Notes: generated by a model from the letters alone, not told the origin. Counted from the first letter of the stretch, positions 19,148 through 27,840 are shown. The stretch: DNA of 64,000 nucleotides from Pseudomonas lundensis (GCF_001042985.1 NZ_JYKY01000001.1:186001-250000); one strand, 5' to 3'. Numbers and translations are program-made.

Positions 19148-20539
19148 TTAGCGGGCTATTTTTTCGACATGGATGTTCAGCTTTTTCAGTCGATACCAAA
19201 AGCTTCTTTCTGAAATACCGATCAATTGCGCCGCAGCCGCCTGCACGCCGTTGGCCTGTTGCAAGGCCGCCAGGATGTACGCTTTCTCGACCTCGGCCAA
19301 GGCGGCCTCAAGGTCCGGCGGCACGCTGGGGCCCAATTGCGGTACGGCGCCGTGTTGATTCGGTTGCGGGGTAAACAGGTACGGCGGCAAGTCGCTGTCT
19401 TCAATGGTCTGGCTGGTGGCCACGATGGTGGCGCGCTCAACGCAGTTTTGCAGTTCGCGGATGTTGCCCGGCCAGTTGTATTCGGCCATGGCCTGCAAGG
19501 CGTCGGGGCTGAAGCCGGTGATGCGTTTACCGGCCGTCGCGCCCAGGCTGTGGGCGAAGTGGCGGGCCAGCGGGGCAATGTCTTCCACACGCTCGCGCAA
19601 GGCGGGCAGCGGGATCGGGAACACATTCAGGCGGTAGTACAAGTCTTCGCGAAACTCTTTATTGGCCACGGCCTCCAGCAGATTTTTGTTGGTGGCCGCA
19701 ATGACCCGCACGTCGACCTTGCGCTCGCGGGGATCTCCCACCGGCTCGATGACCCGCTCCTGCAGCGCGCGCAGAATCTTGGCTTGCAGCGCCAACGGCA
19801 TGTCACCGACTTCATCGAGAAACAACGTGCCTTTGTCGGCCTGTAGAAAACGCCCGACACGGTCGGCTACGGCGCCGGTAAACGCGCCTTTGCGGTGGCC
19901 GAACATCTCGCTTTCAAGCAAACCTTCAGGAATCGCCGCACAGTTGACCGCGACAAACGGCTTGTCGGCGCGGCTGCCATGTTTGTGAATGGCGCGGGCG
20001 ACCATCTCTTTGCCGGTGCCACTTTCGCCGGTCAGCAGAATGGTGGCGCTGCTGTCACGCACGGAGTCGATGGCCTGCAACACGCGGCGAAAGCTCGGGC
20101 TGTCACCGATCAGGCTATCAACGTGCTGATGTTCGTCCAGTTCTGCGCGCATGCGGGCGTTGTCGCGCAAGATGTCGCGAAATTGCAGGGCCTTGTTGAC
20201 GGTGATGTCCAGCTCGTCAATGTCAAAGGGTTTGGCGATGTAGTCGTAGGCGCCATTGCGCATCGACTGGACGGCGTTTTTTACGGTGCTGTAGGCGGTC
20301 ATCACAATCACGGGCAACTGCGGGTAGCGCTGTTTGACCTCGGCCAGCAATTGCGGGCCGTCCATGCCCGGCATGCGCCAGTCGCTGATCACCAGATCAA
20401 TGTCTTGCTGTTCCAGGATCGCCAGCGCCTGCAAGCCATTGCCTGCCGTGAACACCTGTACATCGTTCTGGCTGAGTGCCGAACTGAGCAGGTCGCACAG
20501 CTTCGGTTCGTCGTCGACCACCAGCACGTTATGACTCAT
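19148..20539 (-). CDS. Sigma54-dependent NtrC-type response regulator of the HAD-aminotransferase operon
   Basis: Enhancer-binding activator of 463 residues. The receiver domain has phospho-acceptor Asp53 in ISDWRMPG; the AAA+ domain has Walker A GESGTGKE, the sigma54-contacting GAFTGA loop and LFLDEVGDMP; the C-terminus is a Fis-type helix-turn-helix (AAAQLIGISERSFWYRLKKL). It is the last gene of a six-gene leftward operon, overlapping the kinase gene by 4 bp (ATGA). It presumably drives the sigma54 promoter at 26443-26460 at the head of its own operon. It differs from the aauR product further right. Pathway signal unknown. Confidence 0.92.
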   Translation of the reverse strand: MSHNVLVVDDEPKLCDLLSSALSQNDVQVFTAGNGLQALAILEQQDIDLVISDWRMPGMDGPQLLAEVKQRYPQLPVIVMTAYSTVKNAVQSMRNGAYDYIAKPFDIDELDITVNKALQFRDILRDNARMRAELDEHQHVDSLIGDSPSFRRVLQAIDSVRDSSATILLTGESGTGKEMVARAIHKHGSRADKPFVAVNCAAIPEGLLESEMFGHRKGAFTGAVADRVGRFLQADKGTLFLDEVGDMPLALQAKILRALQERVIEPVGDPRERKVDVRVIAATNKNLLEAVANKEFREDLYYRLNVFPIPLPALRERVEDIAPLARHFAHSLGATAGKRITGFSPDALQAMAEYNWPGNIRELQNCVERATIVATSQTIEDSDLPPYLFTPQPNQHGAVPQLGPSVPPDLEAALAEVEKAYILAALQQANGVQAAAAQLIGISERSFWYRLKKLNIHVEKIAR

Positions 20540-22296
20540 GACTCATCCCCTCCGTGGACCGGAATATACAGATTGAAGGTGGCACCGGCGCCTTTGTCGC
20601 TGACGCATTCGATGCGGCCGTCGTGGCTGTCCATGATTGAGAACACCTTGGCCAGCCCCAGGCCTGTGCCCGAGGCTTTTGTCGTCACAAAGGGCGTGAA
20701 AATCCGCTCCATCATGTCGGGCGCAATGCCTTCGCCCGTGTCGGTAATGCTGATGACGGTGTAATCGTCTTCCTGCGCAATGCCGACGGTGAGGTGGCCG
20801 CCGTCGGGCATGGCGTCGATGGCGTTGATGATCAGGTTCAGGCACGCCTGCTTCAACTGCCGCGCATCGGCATACAAGGTGGCGCCGGGTGCCTGATCAT
20901 CGATGCGGGCTTCAACGCGATGAGACTCAAGTTCGGGTTTGCAGAACCCCAGAATGTCCTCCACCAGAGGCCGTGCGGGCTGAACGCAGCGCACGGGCGC
21001 ACGGGGTTTGGCGAAGTCGAGAAATTCGGTAATCAGGTCGTTGATGCGCGTGACTTCGCTGACCACGTACTCAAGGTGGCGCTTGTCGTTGTCGCCCAGG
21101 TCGGCGCGCCGGTGCAGCAATTGGGTGGCGGTTTTGATGATGCCCAGCGGGTTGCGGATTTCGTGGGCCAGGCCCATGGCCACTTCCCCCAGCGCGTGCA
21201 GGCGATCGCGGCGCCGCAGTTGCGCTTCGAGGTGATGCAGCTGACCCAAACGCACCGTCATGTGGTTGAAGGTGCTACTGAGCTCAGCCAGTTCATCGTT
21301 ACCGGACACCGCCACGCGCTGGTTGTAATCCCCCGCCGTGACGGCGCGCACCCCTTCGGAAAGCGCCCGCAACGGGCGTGTCAGGCGTTCGGAAACCAGC
21401 CAGCCAACCGTCAGCGAGAGTACCGAACCGAGCAGGAAAATAAGCACAAACAGGTTGGTCTGGTTGACCAGCCCTACGACGCTGGTGTGGCGCAGCAGGC
21501 CGCTGTAAATCACGCCTTGCAGTTCGCCAGTGTCGTTCAGGATCGGCCAGTACAAACCGCTGTAGCGGCTGGTGAACTGTTCGCTGGGCAGTTTGGTGTC
21601 GCGCAGGGTTTGCTCAATGGCCTGAGGCACCGTAGGTTGGCGGTCTTCAAAGCGCTGGCTGGAGAAAATCTCGGCAAAGCCGCTGGGGTTGTGCAGATAG
21701 AGCCGTAAATCGAGCGAGTGGACTTCGGCCACGCTGGTCAGGAAGCTGCTGTCCATGTAGGTCGCGACCAATAATTGGTAATCCACACCGTCCTGAGTCG
21801 TAGGGAACGTCGAGACGACGGTGCCAGTTGGCACTTCGCCTACCTTGATGGTCTGCAACACCGCGTTCTGCGCCAGACTGATCTGATCGACAATGTTGTC
21901 GCTGGCGGTGCTGAACACCACTTTGTGGTCACTGTCGCGAATCAGGGCGACCACATCGATACCCAAGGCATCGGCAATGTCGGCGGTCAGCCGTTCGTGG
22001 CGAATGACTGTTCGGTCGGTCTGCGGGTGCGTGTACTGCAAGAACAGCTTGGCCACTCGGGCGTTGTCCGCGAGGATTTCGCTGATCTCATCCTTGACGA
22101 TCTTGGTCGACTCTTGCAGCCAGACCCGCACGTTGCTGTCGAAAATCTGTGACAGCGTGGTGGCGGCCAGTTCGGCGGCGATCATGGTCGGGATCACGCT
22201 CACCAGCCAGAAGGCCAGCACCAGTTTGCGTTGCACGGTCCAGCGCGAGACCTTGAACGGTTGCGGGGGGCGCGATGCGTCGGACGTGGTCGGCAT
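20536..22296 (-). CDS. Membrane sensor histidine kinase paired with the sigma54 regulator
   Basis: 586-residue kinase. TM1 is near residues 26-48, an extracytoplasmic sensor region spans about 50-276, TM2 about 277-300, then a HAMP domain (RLTRPLRALSEGVRAVTAGD). The HisKA domain carries His378 in GLAHEIRNPLGIIK; the ATPase domain has NLIINAIDAM, DTGEGIAPDMMERIF and GTGLGLAKV. It overlaps the regulator gene by 4 bp and the acyltransferase stop by 1 bp (TAATG), so it is translated with the pathway genes. The ligand is unknown; the sensor region suggests an external signal. Confidence 0.92.
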   Translation of the reverse strand: MPTTSDASRPPQPFKVSRWTVQRKLVLAFWLVSVIPTMIAAELAATTLSQIFDSNVRVWLQESTKIVKDEISEILADNARVAKLFLQYTHPQTDRTVIRHERLTADIADALGIDVVALIRDSDHKVVFSTASDNIVDQISLAQNAVLQTIKVGEVPTGTVVSTFPTTQDGVDYQLLVATYMDSSFLTSVAEVHSLDLRLYLHNPSGFAEIFSSQRFEDRQPTVPQAIEQTLRDTKLPSEQFTSRYSGLYWPILNDTGELQGVIYSGLLRHTSVVGLVNQTNLFVLIFLLGSVLSLTVGWLVSERLTRPLRALSEGVRAVTAGDYNQRVAVSGNDELAELSSTFNHMTVRLGQLHHLEAQLRRRDRLHALGEVAMGLAHEIRNPLGIIKTATQLLHRRADLGDNDKRHLEYVVSEVTRINDLITEFLDFAKPRAPVRCVQPARPLVEDILGFCKPELESHRVEARIDDQAPGATLYADARQLKQACLNLIINAIDAMPDGGHLTVGIAQEDDYTVISITDTGEGIAPDMMERIFTPFVTTKASGTGLGLAKVFSIMDSHDGRIECVSDKGAGATFNLYIPVHGGDES

Positions 22297-23420
22297 TAGG
22301 ACTCGCTTATAGCGGCGGCCATGGCAGGGTCATGGCGGTCAGGGCGGATGAACAGTTTGACCAGTTTGAGCGCGTTATTGATCAGCTGGTTGCGATGACG
22401 AAAAAACAGTGTGTTGCCTTCAAACGTGCAGCCCAGGCGAATCTTGCTGGCGTAACCGGCTTGCCCGCATTCGTACAGCCCGATGCCATTACGGATGCAG
22501 TAGTCGACGTTCACCAGCCAGCTCCTGAAATACAGGTTGTATTCGCGGGTCAGCGCCAGGTCGTGGCCGAAAAACTTGTCGATCAACCGGTGCTCATCGA
22601 GCAGCACCAGATTAAAGGCCACCAGCGTGTCATCGATCCAGTACAGCGCGCACAGGGCCCGGTCACCCAGTTGCTGGAGGATACCCGTGAAATACGCGGG
22701 GGGTAAGCGCTCCCATTGCAGGTCGCTGCGCGCCAGCGAGGCTTCGTACAAACGCATGACGTCGGGCAGCACGTCGTCGATGTGGCTGCGCCACTCGACC
22801 TGCGGCCCCGGCGCGCGCCATTTGCGGCGCATGTCTTTGCGGGTGGATTTGCCCAGCGACTCCAAGTAACCGTCGACCGAGTCAAACGGCACAGGCAGCA
22901 GCGCGCTCGGCAAGCTGGGCATGGACTGAAACCCGGCGCCTTTGCAGCTATTTGCCCAATCGTCGTCATGGCTCGGCACGTCCTTGACTGCCATCAGGCC
23001 GATGCCCAGCGCGCGGGCATCCTGTTGCGCGAGGCTCAGCAAGCGGCCTAACAGCGCGGGGCGCTGTGACGGGGTGATGTGGCGGGCGGTGCCGGCGCGG
23101 CATTGTTCGGTGACCGGCGAGCCGATGGCATACAGCGGTAATTGCATCAGCCCCGGCAGCACTCGATTGAGTGCTTCGGTAAAACGCTTGCCAACCCCTT
23201 GCACAGTGGTGTCAAGGCGATAGCAGGTGGTGAAGGCGGTGGCCACGGCAATCAGGGTCGGGCCTTCAAACAGCGTCAGGTAACGCCAGTTGAATCCCTC
23301 AATGCCGGCCTTTTCTACCGCCACGATGTAATCCCAATCCTCCAGCGCGTCTGGAAAACACTCATTCCAGGCGTCGCGTTCGATGGCCTGAATCGATGAA
23401 AAGGCGTGGGCTTCAATCAT
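22296..23420 (-). CDS. FemAB/GNAT-like acyltransferase (peptidogalycan biosynthesis-type family)
   Basis: 374-residue protein of the GNAT-fold family related to FemAB and BioF2-like acyltransferases. Recognisable parts are the central LGKSTRKDMRRKWR segment, a motif around LARSDLQWERLPPAYF, and FNLVLLDEHRLIDKFFGHD. Members transfer acyl or aminoacyl groups to amines; the substrate here is unknown. AAGGA lies 7 bases before the ATG. It sits between the hydrolase (15-bp gap) and the kinase (1-bp overlap), so it belongs to the operon. It could modify the amine made by the aminotransferase; this is inference from order alone. Confidence 0.8.
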   Translation of the reverse strand: MIEAHAFSSIQAIERDAWNECFPDALEDWDYIVAVEKAGIEGFNWRYLTLFEGPTLIAVATAFTTCYRLDTTVQGVGKRFTEALNRVLPGLMQLPLYAIGSPVTEQCRAGTARHITPSQRPALLGRLLSLAQQDARALGIGLMAVKDVPSHDDDWANSCKGAGFQSMPSLPSALLPVPFDSVDGYLESLGKSTRKDMRRKWRAPGPQVEWRSHIDDVLPDVMRLYEASLARSDLQWERLPPAYFTGILQQLGDRALCALYWIDDTLVAFNLVLLDEHRLIDKFFGHDLALTREYNLYFRSWLVNVDYCIRNGIGLYECGQAGYASKIRLGCTFEGNTLFFRHRNQLINNALKLVKLFIRPDRHDPAMAAAISES

Positions 23421-23435
23421 GTGGCGTCCTTGTTG

Positions 23436-24314
23436 TCAGGCCTGCTGCGCGTACGGCGCGGCGGCCTCTGAAACGGCGCTGTGGTTTCTCACGAAATCAA
23501 CGCTTAACTCGATCACGCGCCGGTATTGCAAGTCGACGGTAATCATGTGGTAACAGTTGTCGAGCAGCACCTTGGTCACCGGGCCGCCCAGGCGACGTTC
23601 GACATAATCGGCATTCCAGCGGCTGGTGATGTCGTCTTCACGGGAATGAATCACCAGCGCGGGCGTCATCACCTTGGGCATGGCGCGTTTGACTGCCGCG
23701 ATCAGGCGATGCAACTCGCGCACGCTGACGCCCGACATGGTCAACAGCCCGGCATGACTGCTTTCGCCTGCTTTCATCTGGCGTTCAACGATGGCGCGCA
23801 AACGCGGGTCTTTGATCCCGTAGGGCGGTGTTTCGTTGAAGCGACACAGGTGCACGCCGAACGGAATCGCCATCAGCAGCGGTGTCAACACCGCCGCTTT
23901 TGGCATGTTCCAGCCGTCGTAGCGCAGGGTCGTGGAATACAGCAGCAAGCCCGCGACCTGCCCAGGGTGTTCGGCGGCCAGGTGCATCGACATCACCGCG
24001 CCCATGGACAGCCCGCCGACAAACACCTGAGCGTGTTTTTGGCGAATGCCGACAAAGGTGTTGCGGGCGCTGGCGTACCAGTCTTGCCAGCCCGTGGCTT
24101 GCAAATCGGCGTTGTCGCCGCAATGCCCGGCCAGCGTCGGGACGTACACCGTACAGCCCTCTTTGGCCAGGCCCATGGCCACCCGACGCAACTCTGTCGG
24201 GGTGCCGGTCAGGCCGTGGATCAACAACACCGCGACCTCACCGGTGCCGATCACGAAACCGGCGTCGCCTTCACCCAGGTCGATGGCGCCTGTCAGTGAA
24301 ACGGCCGCGTTCAC
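23436..24314 (-). CDS. Alpha/beta hydrolase (carboxylesterase/monoacylglycerol lipase-like)
   Basis: 292-residue serine hydrolase. The oxyanion motif LIHGLTGTP, the nucleophile elbow GGLSMGAV (Ser103), the acid in HSREDDIT and the catalytic His in DNCYHMITVD make a complete triad, in the arrangement of carboxylesterase EstD and related lipases. The GTG start at 24314 overlaps the aminotransferase stop by 4 bp (GTGA); the longer frame upstream is a shadow inside that gene. Within the operon it could act as an esterase, amidase or thioesterase on the product; no substrate can be assigned. Confidence 0.85.
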   Translation of the reverse strand: MNAAVSLTGAIDLGEGDAGFVIGTGEVAVLLIHGLTGTPTELRRVAMGLAKEGCTVYVPTLAGHCGDNADLQATGWQDWYASARNTFVGIRQKHAQVFVGGLSMGAVMSMHLAAEHPGQVAGLLLYSTTLRYDGWNMPKAAVLTPLLMAIPFGVHLCRFNETPPYGIKDPRLRAIVERQMKAGESSHAGLLTMSGVSVRELHRLIAAVKRAMPKVMTPALVIHSREDDITSRWNADYVERRLGGPVTKVLLDNCYHMITVDLQYRRVIELSVDFVRNHSAVSEAAAPYAQQA

Positions 24315-25705
24315 CGCTGCATGGCCCGGTGCAGCAGGCGGTCGAGCAGGGCGATGCCGAGGTCGATTTCTGCGTAGCTGATTTCCAGCGACGGGGCCAG
24401 GGTGATGACGTTTTTGTAGTAGCCGCCCACGTCCAGAATCAGGCCCAGACGCTTGCCATCGATGTCGATGTCGCCCTTCATGCCTTCTTCCACCATGTAG
24501 TCCAGGGTCGCCTTGTCCGGGGTAAAGCCGTCCGGGCCGCAGATTTCGCAGCGCAGCGCTAGCCCCAGGCCGTCCACGTCCCCGATGATCGGGTAACGCT
24601 TTTGCAGGTCCTGCAACCCGGCCAGGAAGTACTTGCCCTTGGCCATGACCATCGCGCCGTAATCGACTTCGTGGGTCATCTTGAACATCTCCAGGCCCAC
24701 GGCTGTGCCCAGCGGGTTGGAGGCGAAGGTGGAGTGGGTGGAGCCTGGCGGGAATACCGTCGGGTTGATCAGTTCTTCGCGGGCCCAAATGCCGCCCAGC
24801 GGGTTGAGGCCGTTGGTCAACGCTTTGCCGAATACGATCACGTCGGGTTTGACGTCGAAGTGCTCAATCGACCACAGCTTGCCGGTGCGCCAAAAGCCCA
24901 TCTGGATTTCATCGACCACCATCAAGATGCCGTGCTGATCCAGCACGTGCTTGAGCTCGCTGTAGAAGTTCATCGGGGGGATGACGTAGCCGCCAGTGCC
25001 CTGAATCGGTTCGACGTAAAACGCGGCGTATTCGCTCTGGCCGACTTTCGGGTCCCACACGCCGTTGTATTCCGTCTCAAACAAACGGGCGAATTGCTGC
25101 ACGCAATGGCTGCCGTATTCTTCCTTGGTCATGCCCTTCGGCCCACGGAAGTGGTACGGGAACGGAATAAAGTTGGCGCGCTCGCCAAAGTGGCCATAGC
25201 GGCGACGGTAGCGGTAGCTGGACGTGATCGAGGACGCGCCGAGGGTACGCCCGTGGTAGCCGCCTTCGAACGCGAACATCAGGCTTTTGCCGTTGCTGGC
25301 GTTGCGCACCACTTTCAACGAGTCTTCGATGGACTGCGAACCGCCCACGTTGAAGTGCACACGGCCGTCCAGACCGAACTTGTTTTTGGCATCGACGGCG
25401 ATGCACTCCGACAACTCGATTTTGCCCTTGTGCAGGTACTGGCTGGCGATTTGCGGCAGGGTGTCGATTTGCTGTTTCAGCGCGTTGTTCAGGCGCGGGT
25501 TGGCGTACCCGAAGTTGACCGCCGAGTACCACATTTGCAGGTCGAGGTAGGCTTGATCTTCGGTGTCCCAAACGTAGGAACCTTCGCAGCGGCTGAAAAT
25601 ACGCGGGGGCTCAATGTAGTGAACGGTGTCGCCGTAAGAGCAGTATTTGGCTTCTTTTTCCAGAAGGATCTGGTCTTCAGGGGTGGCGATTCGGATGTCA
25701 GACAT
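24311..25705 (-). CDS. Class-III PLP-dependent aminotransferase, substrate unknown
   Basis: Fold-type-I aminotransferase of 464 residues, aspartate aminotransferase family (acetylornithine/lysine-epsilon type). The PLP lysine is Lys294 in VIVFGKALTNG; other conserved parts are AFEGGYHGRTLGASS, FYVEPIQGTGGYVIPP, VVDEIQMGFWRTGK and STHSTFASNPLGTA. Such enzymes usually use an omega-amino group of a non-alpha amino acid or diamine. Start ATG at 25705; the phosphatase stop lies 8 bp inside it, so the two are coupled. With the MtnX-like phosphatase it suggests conversion of a phosphorylated carbonyl compound to an amine, as inference. Confidence 0.9.
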   Translation of the reverse strand: MSDIRIATPEDQILLEKEAKYCSYGDTVHYIEPPRIFSRCEGSYVWDTEDQAYLDLQMWYSAVNFGYANPRLNNALKQQIDTLPQIASQYLHKGKIELSECIAVDAKNKFGLDGRVHFNVGGSQSIEDSLKVVRNASNGKSLMFAFEGGYHGRTLGASSITSSYRYRRRYGHFGERANFIPFPYHFRGPKGMTKEEYGSHCVQQFARLFETEYNGVWDPKVGQSEYAAFYVEPIQGTGGYVIPPMNFYSELKHVLDQHGILMVVDEIQMGFWRTGKLWSIEHFDVKPDVIVFGKALTNGLNPLGGIWAREELINPTVFPPGSTHSTFASNPLGTAVGLEMFKMTHEVDYGAMVMAKGKYFLAGLQDLQKRYPIIGDVDGLGLALRCEICGPDGFTPDKATLDYMVEEGMKGDIDIDGKRLGLILDVGGYYKNVITLAPSLEISYAEIDLGIALLDRLLHRAMQR

Positions 25706-26393
25706 GGTTGAAGAGTTCCTGCTGTTCACGAGAAAAGTGGGGGGCGTTGGCGGCATGGTTCGGCAATTGGGCGAGCAAGGCGGGCAGTTCAGCGAACGAA
25801 TCGAAGCGCGCGTAAGGAATGCCATTGCGCTCGCAATGGTCGGCCAGGCTGTCCTTGGCAAACACAAAGTCGGCTTTGGCGGCCACGCACATGTCTGAGC
25901 GACCGTCACCGATCACCAGCACGCGTTTGCCTGCGGGGGTGGAGGCGCATTTGCAATTACCCGAGGCCGCGCGGCATGCGTCGCTGGCGTAGGGGAAATC
26001 GATGCGCCAGCTGTGCTGGTCGACCTGACGCAGCCGATTGGCAAGGATCGGCAGCAAGGTCACGTAGTGACGGGCCAGAATCCGTGCGATGCCTTGTTCG
26101 ATGCCGTCACTGACGACTTCGAGGGAGGCGCCCCGTGCAATGACGTGATCGACGAAATCCGGGAAGTCCGGGTCGATCTCAACGCTGTCGAAATAGGCCA
26201 GCAATTGCGCGGGTGACGCGTTGACCAGTGACAGTTGGCGGCTCAGGCATTCCCGCGAGCCAATCTCGCCCTGCACCCATTGCGCTTCAATGGCTTGCCA
26301 GCTCGGGTCGGCGAAGCGCTGAAGAATGTTGTCGATGACGTCAGTCCGGGTGATGGTCCCGTCGAAGTCACACACGATATGCCATTGCATCAT
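25698..26393 (-). CDS. MtnX-like HAD-IB phosphatase
   Basis: 231-residue phosphatase, first gene of the six-gene operon. HAD motif I is CDFDGTIT (Asp9 and Asp11), motif II VVSDG, motif IV VIGDGRSD. A Cys-rich stretch (CRAASGNCKC) just before motif IV and the tail FVFAKDSLADHCERNGI correspond to B. subtilis MtnX, the enolase-phosphatase of methionine salvage, and to PHOSPHO-type enzymes. No other salvage genes are here, so it probably dephosphorylates another small metabolite. Start is the first of two adjacent ATGs at 26393, with AGGA upstream. A sigma54 promoter lies about 50 bp upstream. Confidence 0.88.
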   Translation of the reverse strand: MMQWHIVCDFDGTITRTDVIDNILQRFADPSWQAIEAQWVQGEIGSRECLSRQLSLVNASPAQLLAYFDSVEIDPDFPDFVDHVIARGASLEVVSDGIEQGIARILARHYVTLLPILANRLRQVDQHSWRIDFPYASDACRAASGNCKCASTPAGKRVLVIGDGRSDMCVAAKADFVFAKDSLADHCERNGIPYARFDSFAELPALLAQLPNHAANAPHFSREQQELFNHV

Positions 26394-26442
26394 CTGCGTT
26401 GTCCTGTGGAGGAGGTGCGCACAGTGCGCTTGCAACAGGGGA

Positions 26443-26460
26443 TTGCATTGACTGTGCCAA
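26443..26460 (-). promoter_or_regulatory. Sigma54 (RpoN) promoter of the HAD-aminotransferase operon
   Basis: On the minus strand the sequence reads TTGGCACAGTCAATGCAA. It matches TGGCACG-N4-TTGCA at nearly every position, with GG and GC exactly 10 bases apart (GG at 26457-26458, GC at 26445-26446). The start of transcription would fall near 26433, giving a leader of about 40 nt. The last gene of the operon encodes a sigma54 activator, which supports the call. Confidence 0.85.
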
Positions 26461-26522
26461 CCTGCGCACGCCCGGCGGGCCGGGGCTTTGAGCGAGACGG
26501 GGGTTCAACGGGGGGGTGGAAG

Positions 26523-26547
26523 CTACAATTTTTGTAGGTTGCTACAA
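26523..26547. promoter_or_regulatory. Three alternating CTACAA/TTGTAG half-sites (enhancer/operator candidate)
   Basis: CTACAA at 26523-26528, TTGTAG at 26532-26537 and CTACAA at 26542-26547 form two overlapping perfect inverted repeats with 3- and 4-base spacers. The array lies 65-90 bp upstream of the sigma54 -24 element, the normal place for an enhancer-binding protein. It also lies about 75 bp before the divergent mipA-like gene, so it may control both. The binding protein is inferred. Confidence 0.65.
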
Positions 26548-26620
26548 ACAACATCAGTGCTTGCGCATGGTGGGCAAAACAGGGATTGATGCGCGCCTGA
26601 ACCTCCACGGAACCCCTGAG

Positions 26621-27382
26621 ATGAAAACGCCCTTGCCTGCTGTTTTGCTGTTTGTCCTGTTCGGTTCGGTGGGGGTGTTCGCCGCCGATGGCCCAACTGG
26701 CGAGATCGGTGCAGGCGTGGGTTATCAGCCCTATGATCCGAGCGCCAGCCGTTATGAAACCGTGCCGTTGCCGTATGTCGATGTGGAGTGGGGCGATGTC
26801 AGCCTGGACACTGAGGATGGCCTGAGCTGGCGTGCGCTCCAGGCGGGCGACTGGACGGTGGGGCCGTTCGTTAACTACCTGCCGGGGCGTGATGCCAACG
26901 GCTCGTTGCGTGGTTTGCGCGATGTCTCGGACATGGCCCAACTGGGCGGTTTTGTGCAGTACAGCCCGGCCGAATTCTGGCGGGTGTACGCCAAGCTGGG
27001 GCAAGCGGTGGGCGGCGCAGGCGGTCAGGGCGGGGTGCTGGGGCAAGTCGGTGGCGAGTTGGGCTACCCGCTGGGGAAAGGGATTATTGGCAGCAGCCAG
27101 TTAGCCGCTCATTTCGCAGACGGGCGTCAGACCTCAACGTTTTTTGGTGTCAGCAGCCGTGAAGCGCAAGCGTCAGGCATCGGCGCGTACAAGGCCAGCG
27201 GCGGGTTCCAGCAGATCAGCCTGACCCAGAACCTTGAGTTCCCGCTGGCCGCGCACTGGTCGCTGGTGGCCAGTGCCAGCTGGATGCACCTGCTGGGATC
27301 GGCCGCGGACAGCAGCATCGTCAAAGAACGGGGCGAGGTGAACCAGGGCAGCGTGCAGACGGCCATCAGTTATACATTCTGA
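26621..27382 (+). CDS. MipA/OmpV-family outer membrane protein
   Basis: 253-residue protein with a signal peptide (MKTPLPAVLLFVLFGSVGVF, cut after AAD region near 22). The mature part has the alternating pattern and Gly-rich turns of a beta barrel, ends in VQTAISYTF (C-terminal Phe), and contains the MipA-like GPFVNYLPGRDANGSLRGL segment. The family includes MltA-interacting proteins and OmpV porin-like proteins; function here is unknown. ATG at 26621 is chosen because the signal peptide starts there; an open frame extends upstream but lacks a ribosome site. It is divergent from the sigma54 operon. Confidence 0.85.
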   Translation: MKTPLPAVLLFVLFGSVGVFAADGPTGEIGAGVGYQPYDPSASRYETVPLPYVDVEWGDVSLDTEDGLSWRALQAGDWTVGPFVNYLPGRDANGSLRGLRDVSDMAQLGGFVQYSPAEFWRVYAKLGQAVGGAGGQGGVLGQVGGELGYPLGKGIIGSSQLAAHFADGRQTSTFFGVSSREAQASGIGAYKASGGFQQISLTQNLEFPLAAHWSLVASASWMHLLGSAADSSIVKERGEVNQGSVQTAISYTF

Positions 27383-27410
27383 CCCTGCTGCCGCCCTGTG
27401 CGCAGGCGGA

Positions 27411-27830
27411 TCAATGCTCAGGTTCACCGTCGGCCAGCAGGGCGATGCCGATTATGATCACGGCCACACCCACCCAGTGCAGCACACTGATGTGTTCCCC
27501 CAGTCCGAGCCACGAGCCGAGCAAGACGCCGACGAACACCAGCGAACTCAACGGGAATGCCAGCGACAAACTGCTGCGGCGCAGAATCAGCATCCACACG
27601 AAAAACGCCCCGATGTAGCAGGCAATGGCGACCCACACGCCGGGGTTCATCATCACCGCGTGGAGCCATTGCAGGCTGAAGTCCATCTGTCCCAGTTGGT
27701 CGCCGCCCACTTTGGTGGCGATCTGCCCACTGCTTTCCAGCGCAATCAGCAGCGCCCACAGCACAACGGTGCCCAACCGCCCGTGAAGCCAACCGTCTGC
27801 GGCAGTGCTCAGGGTGTTTTCAGATTGCAT
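27411..27830 (-). CDS. SMR/EamA-like 4-TM transporter subunit (first of a pair)
   Basis: 139-residue inner-membrane protein with four hydrophobic segments after a polar N-terminal tail of about 20 residues. TM1 carries the membrane Glu typical of small multidrug resistance proteins (LIALESSGQIATK). The ATG at 27830 has GAGGAG 6 bases upstream; an upstream TTG is unlikely. It lies 10 bp after the second SMR-like gene and is the last of a three-gene unit with an arginase-fold enzyme. Paired SMR proteins such as MdtIJ or ArnEF usually work as heterodimers. Confidence 0.82.
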   Translation of the reverse strand: MQSENTLSTAADGWLHGRLGTVVLWALLIALESSGQIATKVGGDQLGQMDFSLQWLHAVMMNPGVWVAIACYIGAFFVWMLILRRSSLSLAFPLSSLVFVGVLLGSWLGLGEHISVLHWVGVAVIIIGIALLADGEPEH

Positions 27831-27840
27831 GTTCAACTCC

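Noticed and set aside
24315..24788. N-terminal extension of the alpha/beta hydrolase frame
   Set aside because: It runs inside the aminotransferase gene in another frame and reads as low-complexity Arg/Gly/Pro; the GTGA overlap gives a natural start at 24314.
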